From Aurelia coerulea (lineage: Eukaryota; Cnidaria; Scyphozoa; Semaeostomeae; Ulmaridae): a stretch of 64,000 nucleotides of DNA. The stretch spans positions 14,033,501-14,097,500 of the forward strand of contig CM076955.1 in assembly GCA_039566865.1 (NCBI GenBank). Reading direction: 5' to 3'. Shown here in pieces: positions 21,331 to 32,820 of the stretch (the first letter of the stretch is position 1; every line of letters starts with the position of its first letter). The notes beneath the pieces are model-generated. The model did not search any database and had not been told where the DNA came from. It saw nothing but the letters and a program-made list of their open reading frames with translations. Position numbers and translations under genes: made by a program.

Positions 21331-21520
21331 ATACGGGAGGCTGATGATGCTACGCATCCAAAGTTGCACTGGGACAGTTGTAAACCAGGGGGTCTCAAAT
21401 CCCGTTTACTCTGCAATGGCAACTTTGGAACTGTCGCAAAAGTGTAAAGGATCCCCTAAATGATCAGCCTCCCGTTTACACTGTTCCACTGTAACATCTT
21501 TGTCTCTTCTATTTACAGAA
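21331..21520. mobile_element. Degenerate MITE with CGGGAGGCTGAT ends
   Basis: ACGGGAGGCTGAT (21334-21346) is mirrored by ATCAGCCTCCCGT (21463-21475), with internal matches such as CCAAAGTTGCA against TGG-AACT. Related GTTTACACTGTTCCACTG words also occur near 53028. Non-coding. Confidence 0.45.
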
Positions 21521-21702
21521 AGATTGTTTGCTGGAGCACTATAAACGCTTTTGAACCGCTACAACTTTTAACGGATTAAAACTGTATCTGTCCATTGTAA
21601 AAGTGGTTTAATTGTTTTAATCTTTCGTGTGTAGTTACATCATTCAAACACGTTGACAAAGATGACACCATCGCAGAAAAAGCGGAAATTGCGCGCACAT
21701 TA

Positions 21703-21720
21703 ATAATAATAATAATAATA
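21703..21720 (-). repeat. (ATT)n 3' tail of the non-LTR element
   Basis: AAT repeated on the + strand, which is (ATT)n on the element's own strand, directly after a short 3' UTR. A trinucleotide tail of this kind marks the 3' end of RTE/CR1-like insertions. Confidence 0.7.
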
Positions 21721-21818
21721 ATGGCAACCAATTCTCCATTCCGGAGCAGTTACAAGCTACAAAACATGGGTATTGCACCAGTAACACAGGTTTTTTTGGG
21801 TGTTTTTCTTTTTCCTAT

Positions 21819-23564
21819 TTATGATAAAAACATCTCAACCATTTTAAAAATCTTTCCGAGTTTTGTTGGGTCACTTTTCAGTAAATCATTTGTGTTCAAA
21901 GATCTTTCTTTAAAATTTTGGCACTGAAATAAGTGTTCAATGGTTTCTTCTTGAGCTCCACACCTTCTGCATAAGGCATTTTCATGTTTTCCCTTATAGT
22001 TAGCTTTTAAGTCAGTCATGTTTAGTTTCAAAGACAATATGTTTGCTGCATGTTTATGATTAATGTATTCTTTTTTCCCAAAGCAATTGTTTTTTAGTAA
22101 TCTTAATTTTGTTTTGTTACATTTCTTCATATCTTTTTGTATTATCGAAGTTATTCTATTTACTATCATATTTTTCCATTCTTTGCTTGTCAGCTTGCCT
22201 ATTTGTTCCTCTGAGATATCTATGTTTAGTTCTTTTAAATCATTTTTTGTTTCTGAGTCCCAGCATTTATCTAGATTTAGACGTTTTTGCTCCTCATAAA
22301 CCTTTTTCGTTAGTCGACTGTCTTTCATTTTTATCAACTTTCTAAGGTATACAAGTCTTTTCATTTTTATCCTGTAAGTAATTGGCATAAGACCACATTC
22401 ATATGTTATACCTTAATATGGTGTTGTACTTGGAATGGAATTAGTTTTTGTTACTGCATCTTTTTGTATTTTCTCTAGTATTTTTAATTGTTGTTTTGAC
22501 ACATTTGTCCATGTTTCACATCCATATAGTATTTTGGGAATTAGTATAGACTCAATAAGTTTTATACTGATCTCCATTTTTTGTTTTTTGAAAGTTGGTT
22601 GATCAACCAAAAATTTTATTTCATTAATTATACCCATTGCAGCTTTCTTTTTGTTGGAAATGTTATCATCTAATGTTCCTTTATTATTTTTCATGTCCCC
22701 AAGATATGTGTAGCTTTCTACCTCCTTTACTGTGCAGTTGTTTAATTTCAATTCATTTGATTGGTTACCTCTTTTGAGCTTATTGAATTTCATTGTCAAA
22801 CATTCACTTTTATCCATGTTAAAATTAAGTAAGTTTTGTTTCTGGTATATTTCAAGAATATTTAACATTTCTTGCATTTTGTTTGTTGAAATTGAAGCAA
22901 GCATGATATCATCTTGGTAAAGTAACGGGGGTATCAAGATATTTCCGTACCTTATTCCTAAATTTTGATCATATATTGGTTTTACTCCTTTATCAATGTG
23001 GTTGGCACATATGGGTGCTGCTAGAATTGTACCCTGTTTTAGGTTTTCCCCTATTCCTATCTCTGTTGTTGTTCCATTTGGGGAATCAATTCTTATGGAG
23101 CTTTCTTTGTTAAGTTCATATATGCTTTTCAAACATTTTCCTTTTACTCCACTTCTGTATAGGTCTATCAGACACGATTTTAAATGTAGTTTATCAAACG
23201 CTTTCTCCAAGTCAAGAAACATGAATTTTATATTACATCTTATATATTTGTAATAATCAATGATAGCCTGGCTAACAAATAAGTGGTCAAGTGTTGATCT
23301 ACCTTTCCTTCCACCAGCCGCTGCCTCAGAAAAACCTTTATCTATGTTTGTAATCTGTCTATTTAAAATCATTTTTTCATAGATTTTACTGATGCTAGAT
23401 GTGAGAAATATTCCACGCCAATTTTTTAGCTCTCTTCTGTTCCCTTTCTTTTTATATAACGTTTTAACAATTATTTTCTTCCATTTTTTTGGAATTATCC
23501 CTTTCTCAAAAGAAATGTTAAAAATTTTCAGCATGAAGTCTAAAAATTTTTGTCCTGTATTCAT
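21819..23564 (-). pseudogene. Non-LTR retrotransposon reverse transcriptase with one in-frame stop
   Basis: Read on the - strand from 23564, one frame runs to 21819, broken only by TAA at 22413-22415. It shows upstream RT blocks (ELKNWRGIFLTSSISKIYEK; GGRKGRSTLDHLFVSQAI), then FLDLEKAFDKLHLKS, the catalytic box as LLYQDDIML (YQDD rather than the usual Y/FADD) and a C-terminal LIPKILYGCETW. After the stop the same frame continues EGCGL-type sequence and a zinc knuckle CRRCGAQEETIEHLFQC (CX2CX8HX3C), as in many non-LTR C-termini. The endonuclease part is absent, so the copy is 5'-truncated near 23570. It reverse-transcribed its own RNA at nicked target DNA when active; this copy is inactivated by the stop. 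Confidence 0.85.
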
Positions 23565-23570
23565 ATATAT

Positions 23571-24159
23571 TTCTGTTGTTGCGACGAGAGAAATTCAACC
23601 GCGGTTGAAGAACAGAAGTGGTACCCGAATATACATGAATATACATGTGATTGTAGGGTATGTTTTTCTGAAACTGGAGTTGTTGCTGTTGTTGCTGTTG
23701 ATTTTGGCGTCGGAAAATGTTAGTTCTTTGCCCCCCCTAAGAATTCAAGCTGGTATCTTTAGCTTAACCCAGTCCCCCTAGCTAAGCTATTTGCAGCTGC
23801 GGGGGCGCGAAGCGCCTGCGAAGCGGCAATGTAGACGCGACAAATTGCCCATCGTGGATTATTTATTTATGTATGTGGCTCGGCTCTACTACCTTACCTA
23901 ACGTGTCAATTCAATTCAATCAAAATGCTTGCTTCACTGCTGCACTGCAAACTTCCTGGCTGCGGTTCACGGAGAAGGGGATTCTTCACATATCTGGTGC
24001 GTATCACATCATGTGTTTATCATAAAGATGCGAGGATTTCGTTTTATTCTCTGTCTTGCTTCAACCATTCACAGAATGGATTCTACAGCTTATCTTGTTC
24101 AAAGACAGAAACATGACGACTATGATTCCAGGGCCTAGCTAGCTGGAGGTAACTTTGAC
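23571..24159. other. No gene seen; short GC-rich patch
   Basis: Contains a GTTGCT-rich microsatellite near 23680-23700 and a GC-rich patch with a GGGGCGCGAAGCGCC palindrome near 23801. No exon is supported. Confidence 0.4.
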
Positions 24160-24279
24160 ACTTGTATGTCTGGAGAATCAGATTCAAAATCAGATTCACA
24201 TTCAGATTCAGATTCAAAATCAGATTGTGAAATCAGATTCGAAAAACAGTTCTTACCCTCAAAGAACCCATCGACTCAA

Positions 24280-26437
24280 AAAACAATTCTTATTACAAGT
24301 ATCTACAATATCCAAGTAATCAAATGCAACTAATTTCAGCAAAATATCTTTTGTGGTTTTTCTGGAAAAACGGGGTTTATGAGTGTTGACCTACACAATA
24401 CGGCAATGGCCTAAATTGATTATTGCTAGCCCCCGTCCAAAGAAGAAAAAGAATTTAAAAACAATTCTTATTACAAGTATCTACAATATCCAAGTAATCA
24501 AATGCAACAAATTTCAGCAAAATATCTTTTATGGTTTTTCTGGAAAAACGGGGTTTATGAGTGTTGATCTACACAATACGGCAGTGGCCTAAATTGATTA
24601 TTGCTAGCCCCCGTCCAAAGAAGAAAAAGAATTTAAAAACAATTCTTATTACAAGTATCTACAATATCCAAGTAATCAAATGCAACAAATTTCAGCAAAA
24701 TATCTTTTATGGTTTTTCTGGAAAAACGGGGTTTATGAGTGTTGATCTACACAATACGGCAGTGGCCTAAATTGATCATTGCTAGCCCCCGTCCAAAGAA
24801 GAAAAAGAATTTAAAAACAATTCTTATTACAAGTATCTACAATATCCAAGCAATCAAATGCAAAAAATTTCAGCAAAATATCTTTCGTGGTTTTTCTGGA
24901 AAAACGGGGTTTATGAGTGTTGACCTACACAATACGGCAATGGCCTAAATTGATTATTGCTAGCCCCCGTCCAAAGAAGAAAAAGAATTTAAAAACAATT
25001 CTTATTACAAGTATCTACAATATCCAAGTAATCAAATGCAACAAATTTCAGCAAAATATCTTTTATCGTTTTTCTGGAAAAACGGGGTTTATGAGTGTTG
25101 ACCTACACAATACGGCAATGGCCTAAATTGATCTTTGCTTGCCCCCTTCCAAAGAAGAAAAAGAATTTAAAAACAATTCTTATTACAAGTATCTACAATA
25201 TCCAAGCAATCAAATGCAAACAATTTCAGCAAAATATCTTTCGTGGTTTTTCTGGAAAAACGGGATTTATGACTGTTGACAGACACAATATGGCAATGGC
25301 CTAAATTGATCTTTGCTAGCCCCCGTCCAAAGAAGAAAAATAATTAAAAAACAATTCTTATTACAAGTATCTACAATATCCAAGTAATCAAATGCAACAA
25401 ATTTCAGCAAAATATCTTTTATCGTTTTTCTGGAAAAACGGGGTTTATGAGTGTCGACCTACACAATACAGCAATGGCCTAAATTGATCTTTGCTTGCCC
25501 CCGTCCAAAGAAGAAAAATAATTAAAAAACAATTCTTATTACAAGTATCTACAATATCCAAGTAATCAAATGTAACAAATTTCAGCAAAATATCTTTTAT
25601 GGTTTTTCTGGAAAAACGGGGTTTATGAGTGTCGACCTACACAATACGGCAATGGCCTAAATTGTTCTTTGCTAGCCCCCGTCCAAAGAAGAAAAATAAT
25701 TCAAAAACAATTCTTATTACAAGTATCTACAATATCCAAGTAATCAAATGCAACAAATTTCAGCAAAATATCTTTTATGGTTTTTCTGGAAAAACGGGGT
25801 TTATGAGTGTCGACCTTCACAATACAGCAATGGCCTAAATTGATCTTTGCTTGCCCCCGTCCAAAGAAGAAAAAGAATTCAAAACAATTCTTATTACAAG
25901 TATCTACAATATCCAAGTAATCAAATGCAACAAATTTCAGCAAAATATCTTTTATGGTTTTTCTGGAAAAACGGGGTTTATGAGTGTCGACCTACACAAT
26001 ACGGCAATGGCCTAAATTGTTCTTTGCTAGCCCCCGTCCAAAGAAGAAAAAGAATTCAAAAACAATTCTTATTACAAGTATCTACAATATCCAAGTAATC
26101 AAATGCAACAAATTTCAGCAAAATATCTTTTATGGTTTTTCTGGAAAAACGGGGTTTATGAGTGTCGACCTTCACAATACAGCAATGGCCTAAATTGATC
26201 TTTGCTTGCCCCCGTCCAAAGAAGAAAAAGAATTCAAAAACAATTCTTATTACAAGTATCTACAATATCCAAGTAATCAAATGCAACAAATTTCAGCAAA
26301 ATATCTTTTATGGTTTTTCTGGAAAAACGGGGTTTATGAGTGTTGACCTACACAATACGGCAATGGCCTAAATTGATCTTTGCTTGCCCCCGTCCAAAGA
26401 AGAAAAAGAATTAAAAAACAATTCTTATTACAAGTAT
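24280..26437 (+). repeat. Satellite array, forward arm (about 12 x 178 bp)
   Basis: Each unit contains TTACAAGTATCTACAATATC, CAAATTTCAGCAAAATATC, TTTTTCTGGAAAAACGGGG, CACAATACGGCAATGGCC and GCCCCCGTCCAAAGAAG. Variants such as GAATTTAAAAAC and GAATTCAAAAAC are clustered. Units near the centre carry the GAATTC form more often than units near the outer end. Confidence 0.95.
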
Positions 26438-26654
26438 GAAAGAAAACTTACGTTAATTGCAGTTATGCAAAGTAAATTAAAGTTGCTTTTGAAATGCTAT
26501 TTCAAGGACTTTGTTTTGTTAAGATTACTTTGCGATCATTTAGTTCAGCTTTTTGAGCTAAAAAGCTTAGTTTGGCTTGTCAAGTTATAGAGAAAAGTAG
26601 ATATGACTGGATTTAGGAACTCTCTAATAAACCCTGGCTTTGGGAGATATCCCC
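26438..26654. other. Single-copy spacer at the palindrome centre
   Basis: 217 bp unrelated to the 178-bp unit, AT-rich, between the two opposed arrays. No inverted repeat or coding signal was noticed inside it. It would be the loop of the hairpin. Confidence 0.7.
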
Positions 26655-28570
26655 AGATCAATTTAGGCCACTGCCGTATTGTGTAGGTCAACACTCATGA
26701 ACCCCGTTTTTCCAGAAAAACCATAAAAGATATTTTGCTGAAATTTGTTGCATTTGATTACTTGGATATTGTAGATACTTGTAATAAGAATTGTTTTCGA
26801 ATTCTTTTTCTTCTTTGGACGGGGGCAAGCAAAGATCAATTTAGGCCATTGCCGTATTGTGTAGGTCAACACTCATAAACCCCGTTTTTCCAGAAAAACC
26901 ATAAAAGATATTTTGCTGAAATTTGTTGCATTTGATTACTTGGATATTGTAGATACTTGTAATAAGAATTGTTTTCGAATTCTTTTTCTTCTTTGGACGG
27001 GGGCAAGCAAAGATCAATTTAGGCCATTGCCGTATTGTGTAGGTCAACACTCATAAACCCCGTTTTTCCAGAAAAACCATAAAAGATATTTTGCTGAAAT
27101 TTGTTGCATTTGATTACTTGGATATTGTAGATACTTGTAATAAGAATTGTTTTCGAATTCTTTTTCTTCTTTGGACGGGGGCAAGCAAAGATCAATTTAG
27201 GCCATTGCCGTATTGTGTAGGTCAACACTCATAAACCCCGTTTTTCCAGAAAAACCATAAAAGATATTTTGCTGAAATTTGTTGCATTTGATTACTTGGA
27301 TATTGTAGATACTTGTAATAAGAATTGTTTTCGAATTCTTTTTCTTCTTTGGACGGGGGCAAGCAAAGATCAATTTAGGCCATTGCCGTATTGTGTAGGT
27401 CAACACTCATAAACCCCGTTTTTCCAGAAAAACCATAAAAGATATTTTGCTGAAATTTGTTGCATTTGATTACTTGGATATTTGCTTGTAATAAGAATTG
27501 TTTTTGAATTCTTTTTCTTCTTTGGACGGGGGCTAGCAATAATCAATTTAGGCCACGTATTGTGTAGGTCAACACTCATAAACCCCGTTTTTCCAGAAAA
27601 ATCATAAAAGATATTTTGCTGAAATTTGTTGCATTTGATTACTTGGATATTGTAGATACTTGTAATAAGAATTGTTTTCGAATTCTTTTTCTTCTTTGGA
27701 CGGGGGCTAGCAATAATCAATTTAGGCCATTCCCGTATTGTGTAGACCAACACTCATAAACCCCGTTTTTCCAGAAAAATCATAAAAGATATTTTGCTGA
27801 AATTTGTTGCATTTGATTACTTGGATATTGTAGATACTTGTAATAAGAATTGTTTTTAAATTCTTTTTCTTCTTTGGAAGGGGGCAAGCAAAGATCAATT
27901 TAGGCCATTGCCGTATTGTGTAGGTCAACACTCATAAACCCCGTTTTTCCAGAAAAACCACAAAAGATATTTTGCTGAAATTTGTTGCATTTGATTACTT
28001 GGATATTGTAGATACTTGTAATAAGAATTGTTTTTAAATTCTTTTTCTTCTTTGGACGGGGGCTAGCAATGATCAATTTAGGCCACTGCCGTATTGTGTA
28101 GATCAACACTCATAAACCCCGTTTTTTCCAGAAAAACGATAAAAGATATTTTGCTGAAATTTGTTGCATTTGATTACTTGGATATTGTAGATACTTGTAA
28201 TAAGAATTGTTTTTAAATTATTTTTCTTCTTTGGACGGGGGCTAGCAATAATCAATTTAGGCCATTGCCGTATTGTGTAGGTCAACACTCATAAACCCCG
28301 TTTTTCCAGAAAAACCATAAAAGATATTTTGCTGAAATTTGTTGCATTTGATTACTTGGATATTGTAGATACTTGTAATAAGAATTGTTTTTGAATTCTT
28401 TTTCTTCTTTGGACGGGGGCTAGCAAAGATCAATTTAGGCCATTGCCATATTGTGTCTGTCAACAGTCATAAACCCCGTTTTTCCAGAAAAACCACAAAA
28501 GATATTTTGCTGAAATTTGTTACATTTGATTACTTGGATATTGTAGATACTTGTAATAAGAATTGTTTTC
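26655..28570 (-). repeat. Satellite array, reverse arm (about 11 x 178 bp)
   Basis: The same unit as the forward arm in opposite orientation. The first four units from the centre look almost identical and carry TTTTCGAATTC. Two units near 27480-27560 have small deletions (missing ATTGTAGATAC in one, TTGC in another). The outer end runs into the inverse of the GATTCA block at 28600-28670. Confidence 0.95.
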
Positions 28571-28689
28571 TGAGTCGATGGGTTCTTTGAGGGTAAGAGC
28601 TGTTTTTCGAATCTGATTTCACAATCTGATTTTGAATCTGAATCTGAATGTGAATCTGATTTTGAATCTGATTCTCCAGACATACAAGT

Positions 28690-28800
28690 CCAAACCCGCA
28701 ACCCGTGGAGCATCTCAAATCCCGAAAACCCGCACGATTTAGACGTAAAACCCGAAACCCGAGGGCTAAAATTGGACAAACCCGCAACCCGTGAAACCCC
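28690..28800. repeat. AACCCG-rich repeat block
   Basis: CAAACCCGCAACCCGTG occurs twice (28690-28706 and 28777-28793), with further AAACCCG and ACCCGAAACCCGAG words between. It directly follows the palindrome's right end. It is not the animal telomere repeat (TTAGGG). Confidence 0.6.
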
Positions 28801-30364
28801 AAAGCCCCCCTCTTTGACTTGCACAAACAAATATATGCTGGTTGGGGACTGATGAAGAAGGAATGCTCAAAACTGATACCGGAGGTTTGCAACAAATTGT
28901 AGGTTTAACGTGTCCAATATCTTAGTATTAAAAGATAGTAAAAAGGCACGGTGTGGTTTCGTAAAGTTTGAGAATAATATCTCTTCATATTCCTTTCGAG
29001 ATCACAACAAACTTCTCAACAACTAAGAAACTAAGATAATTCGACACTTCCGCGTCTACGTTCTCGGGGGTAATGTATTTGCTAGCAGGGTGTAATGTCT
29101 TTACTGACACCGGTTATTATTCATACAACTAGAAATAACGATACGTTAGGAAATGCATGCGCTTGAGAGCCAAAAGGTAGTTGTATCATGGTGGTACACA
29201 AGATGGACAAAGAGAAATGCAAGATGTGCGTGATTATCACCAGGATATCAACAATAACAGAAGCACACAGAAAATTAACACAACTCATTGCAAAGAAGTA
29301 TTAGCAACATGAAATGAGGTCTCGTTTTTGCCATTACAAATAATTTTCTATCAAAGCTGCCAAACTGCAGGTGTAGAGTTTGAAAGAGGTCTGTTGACAC
29401 TATATCCTGTGCACATGAAGTAAAGTCTGTGATATATTTGCGAGGGTTTTAGTACTTCTTAATTGTAACTGATGATGCTAATACTTCGGTGCTTGCTATC
29501 AAAACTATATAGGTAGCATTTACATAAATCAATGACAAGTATAAACTATAAAAAGCCAAGAAATTGTCTGTAATAGAATAGTAGTTTTCACAATTCTTAT
29601 GTTTTACCAGTCTCTCTGGCTTGATTGTTTGGCATACAGTCTTGATTTTCTTTTTTCTGTCACTCTCAGTTTCCTTTTGATGTTAATTAGGTTTTTAGGA
29701 ACTGGAGAAGAATTTTGAATGAGACACGTTGTTGATACATAGTGTACTTCTGGGATAAAGCCTGTAAGAAAAATACTAAATCACAGGTTTTACTAGGATT
29801 GCATCCTTGGAAAATGTGACTGATGTTAATGATACAATGGAATGCATTAGCAACTGCCTGAATAATAATGTGGTCACACCATGTTCCCTTTGCAGACATT
29901 TGGGTAATATAAGCATTGAAGTCCATAACTGTAAACACATTCTCGGTATAAGTGTGGATGGTTGTTCATATGAGTTATACCACATTCCCTGATATGCGTG
30001 TCAGGGTTCCAAACATTAGATGTTAACGGGCATGAAAAAAGCAGTCTCCTGACCCCCCCCCCCCCCCCCACATCATAGGGAAGAAGGACCTTTTGGCCTG
30101 AATTTCTTTCAAGCTCATCCATGACAAAACATAAGATCCTTTTGGATGATTACAAAGTCTGTCATGAGCTAAGCAAGCATAAGAATATCTGAATATTGAT
30201 TTCTTCATAACCCCAAATGATCGTGGATGCTGTTTTTAGCTACAGTCAGAGAGATGAGCGTTGCTGCTAAAGTCGCCTTCAATAGAAAGTCAAGCCCCTT
30301 GTATAAGAACGAGAATCGCCCCGCAAAAAAATCAAAAGTAATTACTCCTCATTTGCTCAGTTCG
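28801..30364. other. No gene seen; poly-C tract
   Basis: AT-rich sequence with a run of 17 C at 30053-30069. Short frames near 29700-30120 have no recognised domains. Confidence 0.4.
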
Positions 30365-30925
30365 TGCATGAAACTATTGGTGCATCTGTCTCAAATCAGA
30401 TGTCATGTGAGATTTACGATAACGCAAAATTACTTATTCAGAACCCTGCAGAACGTTCCAATTGTTACTACACTCATTTTTTTTATAAGAAACCCCTTAT
30501 AAGAAACGGTAGGCTCAATTTTCGAAAGTTAAGAAACAACCCTACCTGAATTGAAAAAAGCTAAGAAATTTCTGTCATTTTCAGTTTTAATTTTCCTATC
30601 ACACTCAAAAATATTTTGACATTGTACAGTTAAAGCAACTGTTTGGACAATATTTTGAGTGCGAATCATGTTATTTATTCGTTTTGAGATCTTACTAAGT
30701 GACTTGGGAGCCCTTTATACAAGACAAAATCAACTCTAAACTTCTGGCAATAAAAATATAAGAAACACGTAAGAAAGTTTTGGTAGCAAAATGGCCCAAA
30801 AATTTAAGAAACTGCCTACCAGCCCCGGACCTTAGTTTCTTATAAAAAAATGAGTGTATTCGCGGGCATCTAATTTGAGACAAGCAGTCACGAAAATAAC
30901 CTCTGTGCAGAATCGTATGCATGAA
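30365..30925. mobile_element. Diverged fold-back element
   Basis: CACTCATTTTTTTTATAAGAAA (about 30472) is mirrored by TTTCTTATAAAAAAATGAG (30835), and GCATGAAACTATTGGTGCAT with CTGTCTCAAAT by its inverse at 30875-30925. The arms are about 150-190 bp and imperfect. No coding. Confidence 0.55.
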
Positions 30926-31718
30926 AATGTTTTGGTTCAGTGTGATCACGTGCCTTCCCCAGTCAATGGCGCCATTGTTTGCTGAGATTCTGCACCGTTC
31001 CTCTCAACTTCACCTGCGACATTTGCATCTGTAGCTGTGTAGGAGGGAGGTCCTTCTGGGTCCTTCTACCTTCAGTGATGCTGCGAATACTACCCTCTGT
31101 GCAGGCCGCCGGTTACATCATCCTCTAAAGTTGACTTATTTGCATAATGAGTGCTATCAATAAGTGGCTAATGATGCGTTCGTTCTAGAAAACGATTGTT
31201 TTAACATAATTAAGCTGCTAATGAAGTCAAGAACGTGCCAATTCTGGGTAAAATTGTTGTTGTGCCAGGGTAAACATCATGGTGATTTATCCATCTTATG
31301 GTGTCAAATCTGTCTAACATGAAATAAGCCGACGTCAAATGTTGCTATAGGATCGCGGGAAACTTCTGTCTTGAGTGCGCTTTATGTGCGCTTTCTTTAT
31401 TTCAGTGCCAATTAGCAGAGATAAAGCGTTAATCAATTGCTTTAACGAGCGTGACGGAAGTGGGTTACTTACTTTCTTTCTTTCTTCCTTCCTGACTGAC
31501 ATCGAAGCCCCTTCTTAGATTACAAAGTGGACTTTGTAATCAAAAATGATGCTGGCAAATAAATGATAAAACAATTTTATTTGCAAATATTTCACAAAAA
31601 ATTGCAGAATTTGGCATTGCAGGTATGAGCCAGGATAGATATATATGCATGACTCAAATGCCATGAACTGGGAAACTGGGAAGGGTTGCTTGCAAGCACT
31701 GGCAGCATCATATGCCAG
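30926..31718. other. No gene seen
   Basis: Contains a TTTC/TTCC microsatellite near 31470-31492. Nothing else is recognised. Confidence 0.35.
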
Positions 31719-31988
31719 GCACACTTTCATGTCCCAGAACAAGATTCAGAATCACATTCAGATTCAAAATCAGATTCAACAAATGAAGGAAACCTTGAAA
31801 AATTTGCACAAAGCCCCCAGGAGGGACATTTTTGGAAAGTTCTCTAAACAATATTTGGATACCATAGCTTGTTTTTATTTTAGGTTTGGGCTCGATATCT
31901 TGTAACAGGGAGTAATGGGGGCAATGTTTCCTTCATTTGTTGAATCTGAATGTGATTCTGAATCTTGTTCTGGGGACACGAAAGTGCC
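31719..31988. mobile_element. Small fold-back with GATTCA-rich arms
   Basis: The left arm (31719-31793) includes AAGATTCAGAATCACATTCA and CAACAAATGAAGGAAAC. The right arm (31925-31988) is its inverse, with GTTTCCTTCATTTGTTGAAT and TGTGATTCTGAATCTTGTTC. The GATTCA words resemble the outer ends of the 24160-28689 palindrome. The loop is about 130 bp. Confidence 0.7.
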
Positions 31989-32637
31989 AGGCCAGGCACA
32001 ATCGGCAGACATAGACAGAGAACTGTTTGAAAAAATAAGAAACTGAGTATCGTTATCTCAGATACCAGCAATGGGCAATGATTTTGCTCAGTGTACCACA
32101 ATGGGCATACACTGGCATTAGTCTGGCTTTCATGATAAGTTCTAAGTGAGTAAGAAACTTAGGCCCACACCACGTCAGAGAGGTCTCCAGTACGATAGCG
32201 CCCAAGAAAGGTCGCAGATGGGCACATTGCAGCTCTGCCACAGAAGAGACATTAAGGTAAACATATCTCTCAATGAATAATGTACAAAATAGTCAGTAAC
32301 GGTGCAGAAACAATAAAATTTTGAAGAATAAATGAAAGAACCTTACCACATCGACTGTCCCCTCGCTGTTTGCCTTGCTGTGCACGCCTTCTGCAATCAC
32401 TATTCCAGCGATGATCCATCTGAACCATAAAATGTCATACCTCAAGAGTATGCTGTGTCATGTTCTTTTCATTCACGCATATGACTCGAAAGGTATATGA
32501 CTCGAAAAGGTATCATAAATCAAGATGCGACGATCACTTAAAATCACGGTTGCCATAGGGATCCTGTTCCCAAAAGACAATGGATGATTTGCTGACGTTG
32601 CACAAAAATCTCAAAGTATGTCAAGATTAGGAGGCAT
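31989..32637. other. No gene seen
   Basis: No splice-supported exon or repeat with definable ends. Confidence 0.35.
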
Positions 32638-32820
32638 GCTTGTTGGGGAGACGAGATCGCTTTGTCCAAGGAAACTTATGTGTCCCCCCGTGCAGTGGGT
32701 TAAAGCGCATGCGCTCGTCAGAGCTTCAACCTCAATACGCTACTGCGCATGAGCTTTAACCTACAGCACGGGGGTAGCATGCGTTTCCTCGGGTGAAGCG
32801 TATCTCGTCTCCCCAACAAA
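32638..32820. mobile_element. GTTGGGGAGACGAGAT MITE, copy 1
   Basis: The ends are TTGTTGGGGAGACGAGAT and ATCTCGTCTCCCCAACAA. The interior has a second pair of inverse blocks (GTGCAGTGGGTTAAAGC.CATGCGC against GCGCATGAGCTTTAACC). ATGCT flanks both sides. It matches 54219-54399 along its length. About 180 bp, non-coding. Confidence 0.8.

Larger units (their letters stand above)
24160..28689. repeat. Giant 4.5-kb palindrome of opposed 178-bp satellite arrays
   Basis: The outer ends ACTTGTATGTCTGGAGAATC (24160) and GATTCTCCAGACATACAAGT (28670-28689) are exact inverses. Each is followed inward by a GATTCA-rich block and then CCTCAAAGAACCCATCGACT. Inside, about 12 units of a 178-bp repeat run forward to 26437. 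A 217-bp single-copy spacer follows, then about 11 units run in reverse from 26655. The inversion covers the whole structure, so it behaves as one long hairpin. Units are very similar within each arm, which suggests homogenisation. Overlapping 69-codon frames in every unit are a by-product of the repeat and are not supported as genes. Confidence 0.9.

Noticed and set aside
24376..28463. Series of 69-codon frames as a multigene family
   Set aside because: Each is created by the 178-bp satellite; the unit is not a multiple of three and the frames overlap. No start context, splice site or domain supports them.
24160..28689. CRISPR array
   Set aside because: Units are contiguous satellite copies with no unique spacers, in two orientations, in animal-like DNA.
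28690..28800. Interstitial telomere repeat
   Set aside because: The words are AACCCG, not CCCTAA/TTAGGG.
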